Source of the DNA: Streptomyces cyaneus
GTDB lineage: Bacteria > Actinomycetota > Actinomycetes > Streptomycetales > Streptomycetaceae
Assembly: GCF_004028635.1 (NCBI RefSeq)
Contig: NZ_RQJW01000007.1
Location: 310,001 to 374,000, forward strand
Direction of reading: 5' to 3'
DNA: 64,000 nucleotides
Below are positions 37,550 to 46,478 of this stretch, one piece after another (the first letter of the stretch is position 1; every line of letters begins with the position of its first letter). The notes below the pieces were generated by a model that saw only the letters and a program-made list of their open reading frames with translations, was not told the DNA's origin and searched no databases. Made by a program: the position numbers and the translations under genes.

Positions 37550-38478
37550 ACGACGTGATCCTCTCCCGTATCGCCGAGGCCCTGACGTGGACCGGACGGT
37601 ATGTCGAGCGCGCCGACGCCACGGGCCGCATCCTCGACGCCTATCTGCACCGCATGCTGGAGGACCCCTGGCGCGACGAGGACGTGGCGTGCCGGTCGTT
37701 GTACGCGATCCTCGGTATGGACGCCGGTGGTCAGCCGGTGGACATGCAGCAGGTCCTCGACCAGCTGGCCTTCGACGCCCGCTCCACGGGATCCATCGAG
37801 GGCGCCCTCGGGGCCGCCCGGCTGAACGCGCGCAGTGCCCGCGAGGCGGTGTCGTCGGAGATGTGGGAGTGCCTCAACTCCACCTGGCACGCCCTCGCCG
37901 ACCAGCGGCTGGCGGCCCGGCGGACCGGCCCGTACGCGTATCTGGAGCTGGTGCGCAGACGCGCGGCGTTGTTCTTCGGGCTCGCCGACTCCACCATGAG
38001 CCGGGACGACAGTTGGCGCTTCGTGGTCCTCGGGCGCAGCCTTGAGCGGGTGGACATGACCGTACGGCTGCTGTCGGTGCGGGTGCTGGACGCCGCGCAC
38101 GCGCCGGACTGGCCGACTCTGCTGAGCGCGTCCGGCGCGGACGAGGCGTACGCGCGCGTGTACGGCGGCTTCGGGGACACGCCACGGGTGGCCGAATTCC
38201 TTCTGCTGGACCGCGACTTCCCGCGCTCCGCACTGCACGCGCTGACCACGGCGGAGGAGTGCCTCACGGCGCTGGGCCGCCCCCGCCAGGACCCGGCGCG
38301 CCGCCCCATCGGGCGGATGCGCACCCGCCTCGAATACCTGGACACACACGCGCTGGAAGACCAACTGCCCCTGCTGCTGAAGGACTTGCAGCAGGCCTGC
38401 ATGGCCTCGATGGACGCGGTGGCCGATCGGTTCTTCCCGTACCAGGGGCCCGTCGAGTGGGCCCAGGAAGGAGCGTGA
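37546..38478 (+). CDS. Alpha-E domain protein (DUF403)
   Basis: 310 residues, almost all helical, with the N-terminal signature LSRIAEALTWTGRYVERAD and repeated Trp/Arg helices (WRFVVLGRSLERVDMTVRLL, read in part). This family nearly always accompanies the permuted ATP-grasp protein and is thought to assist it or bind its product. GTG 37546 overlaps the previous stop by 4 bases, and the next gene starts 2 bases after its stop, so all three are translated together. Confidence 0.92.
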   Translation: MNDVILSRIAEALTWTGRYVERADATGRILDAYLHRMLEDPWRDEDVACRSLYAILGMDAGGQPVDMQQVLDQLAFDARSTGSIEGALGAARLNARSAREAVSSEMWECLNSTWHALADQRLAARRTGPYAYLELVRRRAALFFGLADSTMSRDDSWRFVVLGRSLERVDMTVRLLSVRVLDAAHAPDWPTLLSASGADEAYARVYGGFGDTPRVAEFLLLDRDFPRSALHALTTAEECLTALGRPRQDPARRPIGRMRTRLEYLDTHALEDQLPLLLKDLQQACMASMDAVADRFFPYQGPVEWAQEGA

Positions 38479-38479
38479 G

Positions 38480-39334
38480 ATGACCGCCCAGGTAACTCGC
38501 CGTCTCCGTATCAAGCACACCACCCGCGTCTCGTACGCCCAGCCGGCCGCGTCCTCGCACAACGAGGTCCGGATGACCCCGCTGACGCTGCCCGGCCAGA
38601 CCACGCTGGACGCCCGGGTCACCGTCAGCCCGGCGGCCACCACCTGGGCGTACTGGGACTACTGGGGCACCCAGGTCACCGGCTTCGACCTGATGGACCC
38701 GCACGCCGACCTCACCATCACGGCCTCCAGCCTGGTGGAGACCCACCCGCCGGGCCCGCTCCCCGAGGCGCCCACATGGCGGGTGCTGGCGGAGGAGGTG
38801 GCCTCCTCCCGCCTGCTGGAGTTCGCCGGCCCTACCCCCCGTACGACCGTGCCCGCCCCGCTCGTCGAGAAGGCGCGGGAAGCGGCGGCCGGTCTCGATC
38901 CGCACGAGACGGCGATCGCGGTGTCGCTGCTGGTCGCCGACCGGGTGGCGTACCTCCCCGGCACCACGAGCGTGAACACCTCCGCCGCCGAGGCCTGGGA
39001 GCAGTGCGCGGGCGTCTGCCAGGACATCACCCACCTCACGATCGCGCTGCTGCGGGGAGTAGGCCTGCCCGCCCGCTACGTCTCCGGATACCTCCACCCC
39101 GAGCGGGAGGCGGAGCTGCACCGGCCGGTCGCCGGGCAGAGCCATGCCTGGATCGAGTACTGGGCGGGCGACTGGTGCGGCTACGACCCCACCAACCGGA
39201 CGCGGGCCGACGAGTCCCATGTCGTCGTCGGCCGCGGCCGCGACTACGACGACGTCACCCCGCACAAGGGCATCTACCGCGGTGTGCCCGGCGGGCCGCC
39301 GGAGGTGACGGTGGAGTTCACGCGGGTGGCGTGA
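38480..39334 (+). CDS. Transglutaminase-like protease/transferase
   Basis: 284 residues. N-terminal beta domain (bacterial transglutaminase-like N, 1-95: IKHTTRVSYAQPAASSHNEVR, read in parts) and a transglutaminase core with an intact catalytic triad: Cys180 (AGVCQD), His222 (QSHAWIEYW) and Asp236 (GYDPTN). No signal peptide, so cytoplasmic. In this operon type it is expected to cleave or transfer the peptide formed by the ATP-grasp protein. Followed by a terminator-like dyad at 39353-39396. Confidence 0.93.
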   Translation: MTAQVTRRLRIKHTTRVSYAQPAASSHNEVRMTPLTLPGQTTLDARVTVSPAATTWAYWDYWGTQVTGFDLMDPHADLTITASSLVETHPPGPLPEAPTWRVLAEEVASSRLLEFAGPTPRTTVPAPLVEKAREAAAGLDPHETAIAVSLLVADRVAYLPGTTSVNTSAAEAWEQCAGVCQDITHLTIALLRGVGLPARYVSGYLHPEREAELHRPVAGQSHAWIEYWAGDWCGYDPTNRTRADESHVVVGRGRDYDDVTPHKGIYRGVPGGPPEVTVEFTRVA

Positions 39335-39352
39335 ACGGTCCGGGGCAGGTGG

Positions 39353-39396
39353 CGGCCGGGAGAGGGTTGCGGGTGTTGCGGCCTGACTCCCGGCCG
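39353..39396. terminator. Dyad between convergent transglutaminase and PA14/Fn3 genes
   Basis: CGGCCGGGAG (39353-39362) and CTCCCGGCCG (39387-39396) form a perfect 10-bp stem with a 24-base loop. Two CGTGTCAG copies follow at 39401-39420. A likely bidirectional terminator. Confidence 0.6.
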
Positions 39397-39416
39397 TTCA
39401 CGTGTCAGCTCGCGTG

Positions 39417-41087
39417 TCAGCGGCCGACCATGAACTCCAGCGAGGAGCCCTGCTCACCGACCCGCCCATAGGCGTCCACGGCGTACACGGTCGCCATGCA
39501 CGGGCCGTTGTACGTCGGGGTCCACTCGATGCCGCCCGTCGTGCTCAGCCGCGTACCGCTGGACCCGCAGGCACCGTCGATCTCCCAGGAGTACCCCTTC
39601 AGCACGCGCCCCTCGTCCCCGGCACCGGGCTTGGCCGTGATCTGGACGGGCCACCGTGTGCCGCCCGAGGCGACCAGCGTCAGCTGCGGTGCCGCCGGCC
39701 CGCTCGCGGTGGCCGGGGTGAGCCGGTCGACGGTGACCTGGCCGGACGGCACCGACTCGGCGCCCGCGCCGTCGACGGCGACGACGTAGTAGTACGCCTT
39801 GCCCTGCGGGGCGGAGGTGTCGTCGTACGACGTCTGCGACGCACCGGTGCTCCCGGCGAGCACCCAGCCGCCGACGGCCTCGGTACGCCGATAGACGCGG
39901 AAGCCGGTGACGTCGCCCCCGGACGGGGTCCAGGTGAGCCGGGTGTGCGCGTCGGCGGGCGTGCCCTGCGCCGTGGTCGGGGCGGGGACGTCGGATGCCA
40001 CCGGTCGGGTGACCGTCACCGGATCGGAGACGGGAGCGAGATTCCCGGCGGCGTCGACGGCCTGCACCTTGTAGGTGTACGCCGTCCCCGGGGCGGCCGT
40101 GGTATCCGTCCACGACTTACCCCAGACAGGCTGCGGACCGTCCGGATCCGTCTCCCCTACCGGCGCGCCCCACACCTCGTAGTGATCGACGTCCTTCGCC
40201 GAAGGGGCCTGCCACGTCACCGAGTTGCCTGCCGTGGTCCCCAGCGCCGCCAGCCCCGTGGCCTTGTCCGGCGCCGTCCGGTCGGCGGTGGTCACGGCCT
40301 GGTCCGCGGTACCGGTCGAGACGTTGCCGGCTTTGTCGTAGGCGCGGATCTCGTAGTAGTAGGTGTCGCCGGTGACCGGGAGGGTGGCGTCGGTGTAGGT
40401 GGTGGAGGTGGAGGTGGTCGTCGCGAGGGGCGTGCCGGGGAAGGCGGCGCCCTTGAGGCGGCGGTAGACGCGGTAACCCGCGAGGTCCATCTCCTTGTTC
40501 TTCGCCCAGGTCAGCTTCGCCTTGCCGGTCGTCGCGTCGTACGCCACCGAAGTCCCGGTCGGCGTGAGCGGCTTGACCTTGTCGACGGTCGCGGAGGTCC
40601 GGGGCGTGTAGGCGAACTTGACCTTGGCGCTGCCGGTCCAGTTGACGTAGTCGACACGCAGGGTGTGCTTGCCGGACGGGACGGTGACGTTGACGGTCTT
40701 GGACACCGTGGAGGAAACGTTCTTCCACAGGTCGATCTTGCGGCTGCCGTCGAGGTACACCCGGATGCCGTCCAGCCCGGAGGCGGCGAGGGAGAACGGC
40801 CCGCCGGAGCCGAAGTCCCGGGTCACGCTCCAGCGCACACCGAAGTTGTCGCGCGGCAGACCGGTGGCCGGGGCCCCGCTCCAGCTCTGGTCGATCGCGT
40901 CGTCGCAGTCGGTCTTCTTCGGCGTACCGGAGAAGGTGGTGTTCGCGAAGAACTGCCGCTTGAAGACCGGTGAGTTGCAGGTCGTGGCGGCGGAGGCGGG
41001 CGTGGCGACGGCGGTGAGCAGGCCGCCCGCGGTGGCGAGTACGACTGCGGTCGCGGCCGCTGCGGTCGTACGTCGGGCTGGGGTCAT
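39417..41087 (-). CDS. Secreted PA14-like/fibronectin-III protein (array member A)
   Basis: 556 residues. Signal peptide 1-34 (cut after ASA), then a PA14-like beta domain of about 115 residues (KRQFFANTTFSGTPKKTDCD, GVRWSVTRDFGSGGPF, IRVYLDGSRKIDLWKN, GKHTLRVDYVNWTG) with two Cys that may pair. Three Fn3 modules follow (about 150-245, 247-345, 350-440), each with a YYYEIRAYDKAG-like strand, then an unrelated Cys-containing Ig-like end domain ending FMVGR. There is no catalytic domain or anchor. Probably binds a polysaccharide or surface. Inverted relative to its three paralogues. Confidence 0.88.
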   Translation of the reverse strand: MTPARRTTAAAATAVVLATAGGLLTAVATPASAATTCNSPVFKRQFFANTTFSGTPKKTDCDDAIDQSWSGAPATGLPRDNFGVRWSVTRDFGSGGPFSLAASGLDGIRVYLDGSRKIDLWKNVSSTVSKTVNVTVPSGKHTLRVDYVNWTGSAKVKFAYTPRTSATVDKVKPLTPTGTSVAYDATTGKAKLTWAKNKEMDLAGYRVYRRLKGAAFPGTPLATTTSTSTTYTDATLPVTGDTYYYEIRAYDKAGNVSTGTADQAVTTADRTAPDKATGLAALGTTAGNSVTWQAPSAKDVDHYEVWGAPVGETDPDGPQPVWGKSWTDTTAAPGTAYTYKVQAVDAAGNLAPVSDPVTVTRPVASDVPAPTTAQGTPADAHTRLTWTPSGGDVTGFRVYRRTEAVGGWVLAGSTGASQTSYDDTSAPQGKAYYYVVAVDGAGAESVPSGQVTVDRLTPATASGPAAPQLTLVASGGTRWPVQITAKPGAGDEGRVLKGYSWEIDGACGSSGTRLSTTGGIEWTPTYNGPCMATVYAVDAYGRVGEQGSSLEFMVGR

Positions 41088-41098
41088 TCGGTCCTCAG

Positions 41099-41142
41099 GT
41101 CGTGATCAGGACAGCCCGTCCGTGGGCTGTCCTGATCACGAC
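41099..41142. promoter_or_regulatory. Perfect 19-bp inverted repeat in leader of array gene A
   Basis: GTCGTGATCAGGACAGCCC (41099-41117) pairs perfectly with 41124-41142 around a 6-base loop. It lies 12 bases before the gene A start codon and 47 bases beyond the stop of the sugar-binding gene, so it could be that gene's terminator, a structured leader, or an operator. The outer GTCGTGATCA core recurs in the leaders of genes B and C. Confidence 0.8.
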
Positions 41143-41188
41143 TCTCGAGGAGCTGGGTTGGTTGTACGGGTGCGCGGGCGCGTCGCCG

Positions 41189-42334
41189 TTACTTCAGTCC
41201 GATGGACGCGCAGTCCGCCTTGTACGTGGCCGTGCAGATCTCGGACAGCTGGTAGATCCCGTCGGCGATGACGGTCTCCTTGATGTTGTCCTGGGTCAGG
41301 GCGACCACGGGGACCAGCAGGGCCCGGATGTCCTGGTCGGTCGGGCTGTCGACCTGGTCCTGGGTGAGGGAGTCGAACTGGATGTCGTGGCCCTGGACCT
41401 TGGCCACGGCCATCTCCGCGGCGCTCTCCGCCTCCTGCGGGTACGACTTGTACACGCTCATGTACTGCTCGCCGCTCACGATCCGCTGGACGCCGTCCAG
41501 TTCGGCGTCCTGCCCGGTGATCGGCGGCAGCTTGGTCACGCCCGCGGCCTGCAGGGCCTTGATGACACCGGCGGCCATGCCGTCGTTGGCGGAGTAGACG
41601 CCCTTGATGTTGTTCAGGCCGATGGACTTGATCGCCTGGGCCATGTTGGCCTGGGCGTTCTCCGGCTTCCAGTCCTTGGTGTCGTAGGACTTGGCGATGT
41701 CCACCGAGCCGTTGAGCTCGGAGAGGGCGCCCGCCTTGAACTGCTTGGCGTTGGGGTCGGTGGGCGAGCCGTTCATCATGACGATCTTGTCGGACGAATC
41801 GACGCCCGAGCCGCCGTCCATGGCCTCCAGGAGGGTGCGGCCCTGGACCTCGCCGACCAGTTCGTTGTCGAAGGAGACGTAGGCGTCGATCGGTCCCTCG
41901 GCCAGGCGGTCGTAGGCGATGACCGGGATCCCGGCGTCCTTGGCCTTCTGCACGCCGTCGGCGATGGCGTGCGAGTCGACGGCGTCCAGCAGGATCACGT
42001 CGACCTGGTCGTCGATCATCTTCTGCAGCTGGCTCGCCTGCTTCTTGGCGTCCGCGTCCGCGTTCAGGTAGACGACCTTGCCCTGCTTGTCCGTGAGCTC
42101 CTGGACCTTGTTCCGGATGATGGGGTAGTCGAACTTGTCGTAGCGCGTGTTCGCCGTCTCCGGCAGGAGCAGCCCCACGGTGATGTCGTTGCCCTTGGTC
42201 GGGCTCGCCTCACTGCTGTCCCCGGTGACGCCCAGTGCCCCGCACGCGGCCAGCGAAAGGGTCATCGTCGACGCGGCGGCCACGGCTGTGGCGGTACGGC
42301 GCAGGGGGCGCATGGGACGCATAGAGGAGCTCAC
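41189..42334 (-). CDS. Sugar ABC transporter substrate-binding lipoprotein (orphan)
   Basis: About 381 residues. Lipobox LSLAAC with Cys31 as the lipidated residue, then a type I periplasmic-binding fold of the XylF/RbsB group (ITVGLLLPETANTRYDKFDYP, read in part; VDVILLDAVDSHAIADGV; GIPVIAYDRL). It binds a sugar such as xylose at the cell surface. No permease or ATPase gene is adjacent, so it relies on a transporter encoded elsewhere or serves as a sensor. It is flanked on both sides by PA14/Fn3 genes. The start is uncertain (GTG 42334 or ATG 42322). Confidence 0.9.
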   Translation of the reverse strand: MSSSMRPMRPLRRTATAVAAASTMTLSLAACGALGVTGDSSEASPTKGNDITVGLLLPETANTRYDKFDYPIIRNKVQELTDKQGKVVYLNADADAKKQASQLQKMIDDQVDVILLDAVDSHAIADGVQKAKDAGIPVIAYDRLAEGPIDAYVSFDNELVGEVQGRTLLEAMDGGSGVDSSDKIVMMNGSPTDPNAKQFKAGALSELNGSVDIAKSYDTKDWKPENAQANMAQAIKSIGLNNIKGVYSANDGMAAGVIKALQAAGVTKLPPITGQDAELDGVQRIVSGEQYMSVYKSYPQEAESAAEMAVAKVQGHDIQFDSLTQDQVDSPTDQDIRALLVPVVALTQDNIKETVIADGIYQLSEICTATYKADCASIGLK

Positions 42335-42375
42335 TTCTGGTGCCTTCGGGACACGGGCGCGCCATTGCGCCCAGA

Positions 42376-42472
42376 TGTCTGAAAAGACAACGCGTCGGCA
42401 ACCCTCAGCGTCAAGCGGAACTACTTAACGAGTGCGCAACGCAACGCTCCGCAGTCCATGTAAAGACATGGA
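42376..42472. promoter_or_regulatory. Two short hairpins in the divergent sugar-binding/gene B promoter region
   Basis: TGTCT-GAAA-AGACA (42376-42389) and CCATGT-AAAG-ACATGG (42457-42472) share an A/TGTC...GACA character and lie between the divergent sugar-binding gene (42334) and array gene B (42618). They are candidates for operators of a sugar-responsive regulator. Confidence 0.4.
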
Positions 42473-42563
42473 GGAATCCCTCCAAACGCCCTTTACGCCC
42501 CCTCCATCGAACGTTGACCGAACACCCGACCAAGATCCGTACAACCAACTCCATTCCCCGCGA

Positions 42564-42577
42564 GTCGTGATCACGAC
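42564..42577. promoter_or_regulatory. 14-bp palindrome in leader of array gene B
   Basis: GTCGTGATCACGAC, a perfect palindrome, lies 40 bases before the gene B start. The sequence CCGTACAACC about 25 bases before it is also found at the matching place before genes A and C. Confidence 0.65.
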
Positions 42578-42617
42578 GGCCTCCCGACTGCCGTTCCGCA
42601 CTCGACCAGGGGATCGA

Positions 42618-44327
42618 ATGAACCCAGCCAGACGCACGACCGCCGCAGCCGCGACGACGGTCGTGCTCGCCGCCGCGGGCACCCTGCTCACGCCACCGCC
42701 CGCGTCCGCCGCCGTGACCTGCGCCTCACCCGTCTTCAAGCGGCAGTTCTTCGCGAATACTTCCTTTTCGGGCACCCCGAAGAAGACCGACTGCGACAGC
42801 GCGATCAGCGAGAACTGGGGCACCGGCGTCCCGGCCTCCGGTCTGCCGAAGGACAACTTCGGTGTGCGCTGGACCGTGACCCGGGACTTCGGCTCCGGCG
42901 GCCCCTTCGCCTTCACCGCCGCCGCCCAGGACGGCATCCGGGTCTACCTCGACGGCGCGCGCAAGATCGACCTGTGGAAGAACGTGTCCGCCACGGTGTC
43001 CAAGACCGTCAACGTCACCGTCCCCTCCGGCAAGCACACCCTCCGCGTCGACCACGTCAACCGGTCCGGGTCGGCGAACGTCAAGTTCGGGTACGCACCG
43101 AGGACTTCGGCGACCGTCGACAAGGTCAAGCCCTTGCCCCCGACCGGGACTTCGGCGTCGTACGACGCCACGACCGGCAAGGCGAAGCTGACCTGGGCGA
43201 AGAACAAGGAGATGGACCTCGCGGGTTACCGCGTCTACCGCCGCCTCAAGGGCAGCGACAGCTGGAAGAAGCTGGCCACCACGTCGGCGGCCTCGTACAC
43301 CGACACCCCGCAGGCGACGGGCGAGACGTACTACTACGAGATCCGCGCCTACGACAAGGCGGGCAACGAGTCGTCCGGCGGCGCCGACCGTCCGGTCACG
43401 ACGCCGGACAGGACCCCGCCCGCGGTTCCCTCCGGGACCGCGGTGACGGACGGTCAGCCGGGTGTCTCGGTGTCCTGGAAGGCGGTGCCCGGGGCGACGG
43501 AGTACCTCGTGCACCGGCGCTGGGAGGACGACGGCGGCGACAACCCCGTCGTGCAGGTGGCAAGGGTGACGGCCACCTCGTGGCTGGACACCAAGGTCCA
43601 GGACCGGCTGATGTACAGCTACTGGATCACCGCGCTGGACGCCGCCGGCAACAAGTCGGCCAGATCGGCGCCCCTCTTCCTCGAGCGCGGCGACTGGGCG
43701 CCCTCCGCACCCACCGGTCTGACGGCCGCCGCGCAGGCGGGCAGCGGCATCGCGCTCAGCTGGAAGGCACCCGCCACGCCGATCACGCACGACCTGTCGT
43801 CCTACCGGATCTACCGGAACGGCCGACTCATCGACGAGGTCGGCCGCACGCGAACCTCCTACACCGACACCGGCGTCCGGCAGAGCAGGGCGTACACGTA
43901 CACGGTGACCGCCGTGGACACCCAGGACCAGGAGTCCGCCCCGTCGGCATCGGTCACCGGCACCGCGCCCGCCACGGGGCTCGCCCCAGCCGCCGTCACC
44001 GGACTGAGCGGCGTCGTGAACGGCAGCGACGTCGAGCTGCGGTGGGAGCGCAGCCCCGAGGACGACGTCGACCGCTACGACATCTATCGCGCCGTCCAGG
44101 TCGACGGCGTCTGGCAGTACGAGAAGTGGGGCGAGCAGTACCAGGTCTGGGACGTCGAGCCGACGGTGTTCCATGCCGTGGAGCTCTACGAGCCGCAGGG
44201 CGAGACGTCGCGGTGGGCCGTGGTCGCCGTGGACCGGGCGGGTAACTCCCGCTTCACCAGCGGTGAGGACTTCTCGTACGTCACCGTCACGGAGCCGGTG
44301 AGCGCTCCGGAGAGCACCACCTCCTAG
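42618..44327 (+). CDS. Secreted PA14-like/fibronectin-III protein (array member B)
   Basis: 569 residues. Signal peptide 1-35 (MNPARRTTAAA ... PASAA), PA14-like domain with the same two Cys and FGVRWTVTRDFGSGGPFAF, then four Fn3 modules starting near KPLPPTG, TPPAVPSG, APSAPTG and APAAVTG. ATG 42618 has AGGGGA upstream and matches the start of member C residue for residue; the frame open back to 42432 is leader. The C-terminus ends soon after the last Fn3 strand, with no anchor. DNA identity with members A, C and D in the first 450 bases is visibly high. Confidence 0.88.
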   Translation: MNPARRTTAAAATTVVLAAAGTLLTPPPASAAVTCASPVFKRQFFANTSFSGTPKKTDCDSAISENWGTGVPASGLPKDNFGVRWTVTRDFGSGGPFAFTAAAQDGIRVYLDGARKIDLWKNVSATVSKTVNVTVPSGKHTLRVDHVNRSGSANVKFGYAPRTSATVDKVKPLPPTGTSASYDATTGKAKLTWAKNKEMDLAGYRVYRRLKGSDSWKKLATTSAASYTDTPQATGETYYYEIRAYDKAGNESSGGADRPVTTPDRTPPAVPSGTAVTDGQPGVSVSWKAVPGATEYLVHRRWEDDGGDNPVVQVARVTATSWLDTKVQDRLMYSYWITALDAAGNKSARSAPLFLERGDWAPSAPTGLTAAAQAGSGIALSWKAPATPITHDLSSYRIYRNGRLIDEVGRTRTSYTDTGVRQSRAYTYTVTAVDTQDQESAPSASVTGTAPATGLAPAAVTGLSGVVNGSDVELRWERSPEDDVDRYDIYRAVQVDGVWQYEKWGEQYQVWDVEPTVFHAVELYEPQGETSRWAVVAVDRAGNSRFTSGEDFSYVTVTEPVSAPESTTS

Positions 44328-44383
44328 CCGATAGTCAAAAATTCACAGGCAAGTCCGTACAACCCATGGCCCGCTCCACGAGT

Positions 44384-44423
44384 CGTGATCGTCACCAGCC
44401 TTCCCCGGCCTACGACGATCACG
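44384..44423. promoter_or_regulatory. Inverted repeat in leader of array gene C
   Basis: CGTGATCGTC (44384-44393) and GACGATCACG (44414-44423), perfect 10-bp arms with a 20-base spacer, ending 12 bases before the gene C start. It contains the GTCGTGATC core shared with the leaders of A and B, and is preceded by CCGTACAACCCATGG. Confidence 0.65.
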
Positions 44424-44435
44424 TCCGAGGAATCC

Positions 44436-46478
44436 ATGAACCCAGCCAGACGCACGACCCCCGCGGCCGCCGCCGCTGTCGTGCTCGCCACCGCGGCCGG
44501 CCTGCTCACCACGGCCACCGCACCCTCCGCCGCCGCGACGACCTGCACCTCGCCCGTCTTCAAGCGGCAGTTCTTCGCGAACACCACCTTCTCCGGTACG
44601 CCGAAGAAGACCGACTGCGACAACGCCATCGACCAGAGCTGGAGCGGGGCCCCCGCCACCGGTCTGCCCCGCGACAACTTCGGTGTGCGCTGGAGCGTGA
44701 CCCGGGACTTCGGCTCCGGCGGGCCGTTCTCCCTCGCCGCCTCCGGGCTGGACGGCATCCGCGTCTACCTCGACGGCACCCGCAAGATCGACCTGTGGAA
44801 GAACACCTCCACGACCGTCTCCAAGACCGTCAACGTCACCATCCCCGCCGGCAAGCACACCCTGCGCGTCGACTACGTCAACTGGACCGGCAGCGCCAAG
44901 GTCAAGTTCGCCTACACGCCGCGCACCTCCGCCACCGTCGACAAGGTCAAGCCCCTCGCCCCGGCCGGCCTGTCCTGGGACTCCTACACCGACGCGGAGA
45001 ACCTGCCGGTCACCATGCTCGCCTGGGTGAAGAACAAGGAGATGGACCTCGCCGGCTATCGCGCCTACCGGCGCGTGCAGGGCACGAGCACCTGGACCCT
45101 GGTGGCCACGACCACCGGCACGACCGTCCACGACAGCACGCCGGCGACGGGGAAGTCGTACTACTACGAGGTCCGCGCCTACGACAAGGCCGGCAACGAG
45201 TCCACCGGCACCGCCGACGCGGGCCCCGTCGAGACACCCGACCGCACCGCGCCCGCCGCGCCGGTCCTGACCGCCGAGGGCGTCGAGGCCTCCAACAACC
45301 TCTCCTGGACGGCCTCCGCCGACGCGGTCTCCTACCGGGTCTTCCGCAAGACCGACTCGACGACCACGTACACCGAGGTCGCCGACATCACGACCACGAC
45401 CTACACGGACACCTCGGCCACGTACGGCCGCGCCTACGACTACAAGGTCAGCGCGATCGACGCGGTCGGCAATGCGGCGGCCTCCAACGTCGTGCGCAGC
45501 ACCCGGACCATCACCCCGCCGCAGAACGTGACGGCGACGGTGCCGAGTTGGGGCGCGGTGTTCACCTGGACCGAGCCGGCCGGCGGTGACACCGCCGACT
45601 ACGAGGTCTACCGCTCCAAGACCTCGCCGGTGGCCCTGACCTACGACAACCTCACCGACTGCCGCAGCCGCAAGACCAGCACGGACGCCGCCGGCAACAC
45701 GGTCCGCAGCTGCACGGACTACGACGGCGACCAGGGCGCCACGTACCGCTACGTGATGACCCGGAAGAACACCGCCGGGCGCTGGTCCACGGGTTCCGCG
45801 GAGATGACCGTCACCCGGCCCGGCGACGAGATCCCGCCCCCGCCGGTGGCGAACCTGACCGCCGAGCCCCTGGAGTACGGCGTCAAGCTGGACTGGGACG
45901 ACAGCACGGCGGCGGACCTGGAGAAGTACTGGGTCTACGAGGACCTGTCGTGCTGCGAGCCGGACTACCTCGGCACGGTCCCCGCGGGCACCTCCGAGTT
46001 CGTCGTGGGCCCGTCCGTGGCGGACGGCGAGACGCGGACGTACATCGTCGTGGCCGTCGACAAGTACGGCAACTCCCTTACGTACCAGGACGAGGCGGAC
46101 ATCGATGACTGGAGTGGGCCCGTCTCCAAGGTCACCGTCACCGAGCTCGACCTCAGGCCGACGAACGTCCCCGAGGACACCGCGCCCTGCTCCGTGACCA
46201 CCTACACGACCCTCGGCGACCACGGCGGCATGTACATCGACTGCGCCGACTCGGTGGCCACGGAGGCCGCCGGCATCAACGTGTACCGGTGGGACCGCGC
46301 GACGAGCACCTACGTCAAGGTGACGGACGTACCGCTGGCGCCGACCGCCACCAACTACACCGACACCACCATCCCCAGGGGCACTACGGTCTATTACATG
46401 CTCTCGGTCGTCGCGGCCGACGGCTCCGAGACCTTCAGCAACGTGGACTCCAGCGTGTCCCTGCCGAGCGGAGCGTGA
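44436..46478 (+). CDS. Secreted PA14-like/fibronectin-III protein (array member C)
   Basis: 680 residues. Signal peptide 1-36, PA14-like domain almost identical to that of member A (GAPATGLPRDNFGVRWSV, SLAASGLDGIRVYLDG), then five Fn3-type modules, the later ones carrying Cys pairs (TDCRSRK, RSCTDYDGD, DLSCCEPDY, APCSVTTY). ATG 44436 has GAGGA upstream. It is followed without a gap by member D, whose GTG start overlaps this stop codon. Its PA14 domain is closer to inverted member A than to neighbour B, which suggests gene conversion or rearrangement. Confidence 0.88.
   Translation: MNPARRTTPAAAAAVVLATAAGLLTTATAPSAAATTCTSPVFKRQFFANTTFSGTPKKTDCDNAIDQSWSGAPATGLPRDNFGVRWSVTRDFGSGGPFSLAASGLDGIRVYLDGTRKIDLWKNTSTTVSKTVNVTIPAGKHTLRVDYVNWTGSAKVKFAYTPRTSATVDKVKPLAPAGLSWDSYTDAENLPVTMLAWVKNKEMDLAGYRAYRRVQGTSTWTLVATTTGTTVHDSTPATGKSYYYEVRAYDKAGNESTGTADAGPVETPDRTAPAAPVLTAEGVEASNNLSWTASADAVSYRVFRKTDSTTTYTEVADITTTTYTDTSATYGRAYDYKVSAIDAVGNAAASNVVRSTRTITPPQNVTATVPSWGAVFTWTEPAGGDTADYEVYRSKTSPVALTYDNLTDCRSRKTSTDAAGNTVRSCTDYDGDQGATYRYVMTRKNTAGRWSTGSAEMTVTRPGDEIPPPPVANLTAEPLEYGVKLDWDDSTAADLEKYWVYEDLSCCEPDYLGTVPAGTSEFVVGPSVADGETRTYIVVAVDKYGNSLTYQDEADIDDWSGPVSKVTVTELDLRPTNVPEDTAPCSVTTYTTLGDHGGMYIDCADSVATEAAGINVYRWDRATSTYVKVTDVPLAPTATNYTDTTIPRGTTVYYMLSVVAADGSETFSNVDSSVSLPSGA

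Noticed and set aside
39401..39420. CGTGTCAG repeated twice after the transglutaminase gene as a possible attachment site
   Set aside because: Only 8 bp, with no integrase or matching copy at the other side of the PA14/Fn3 array.
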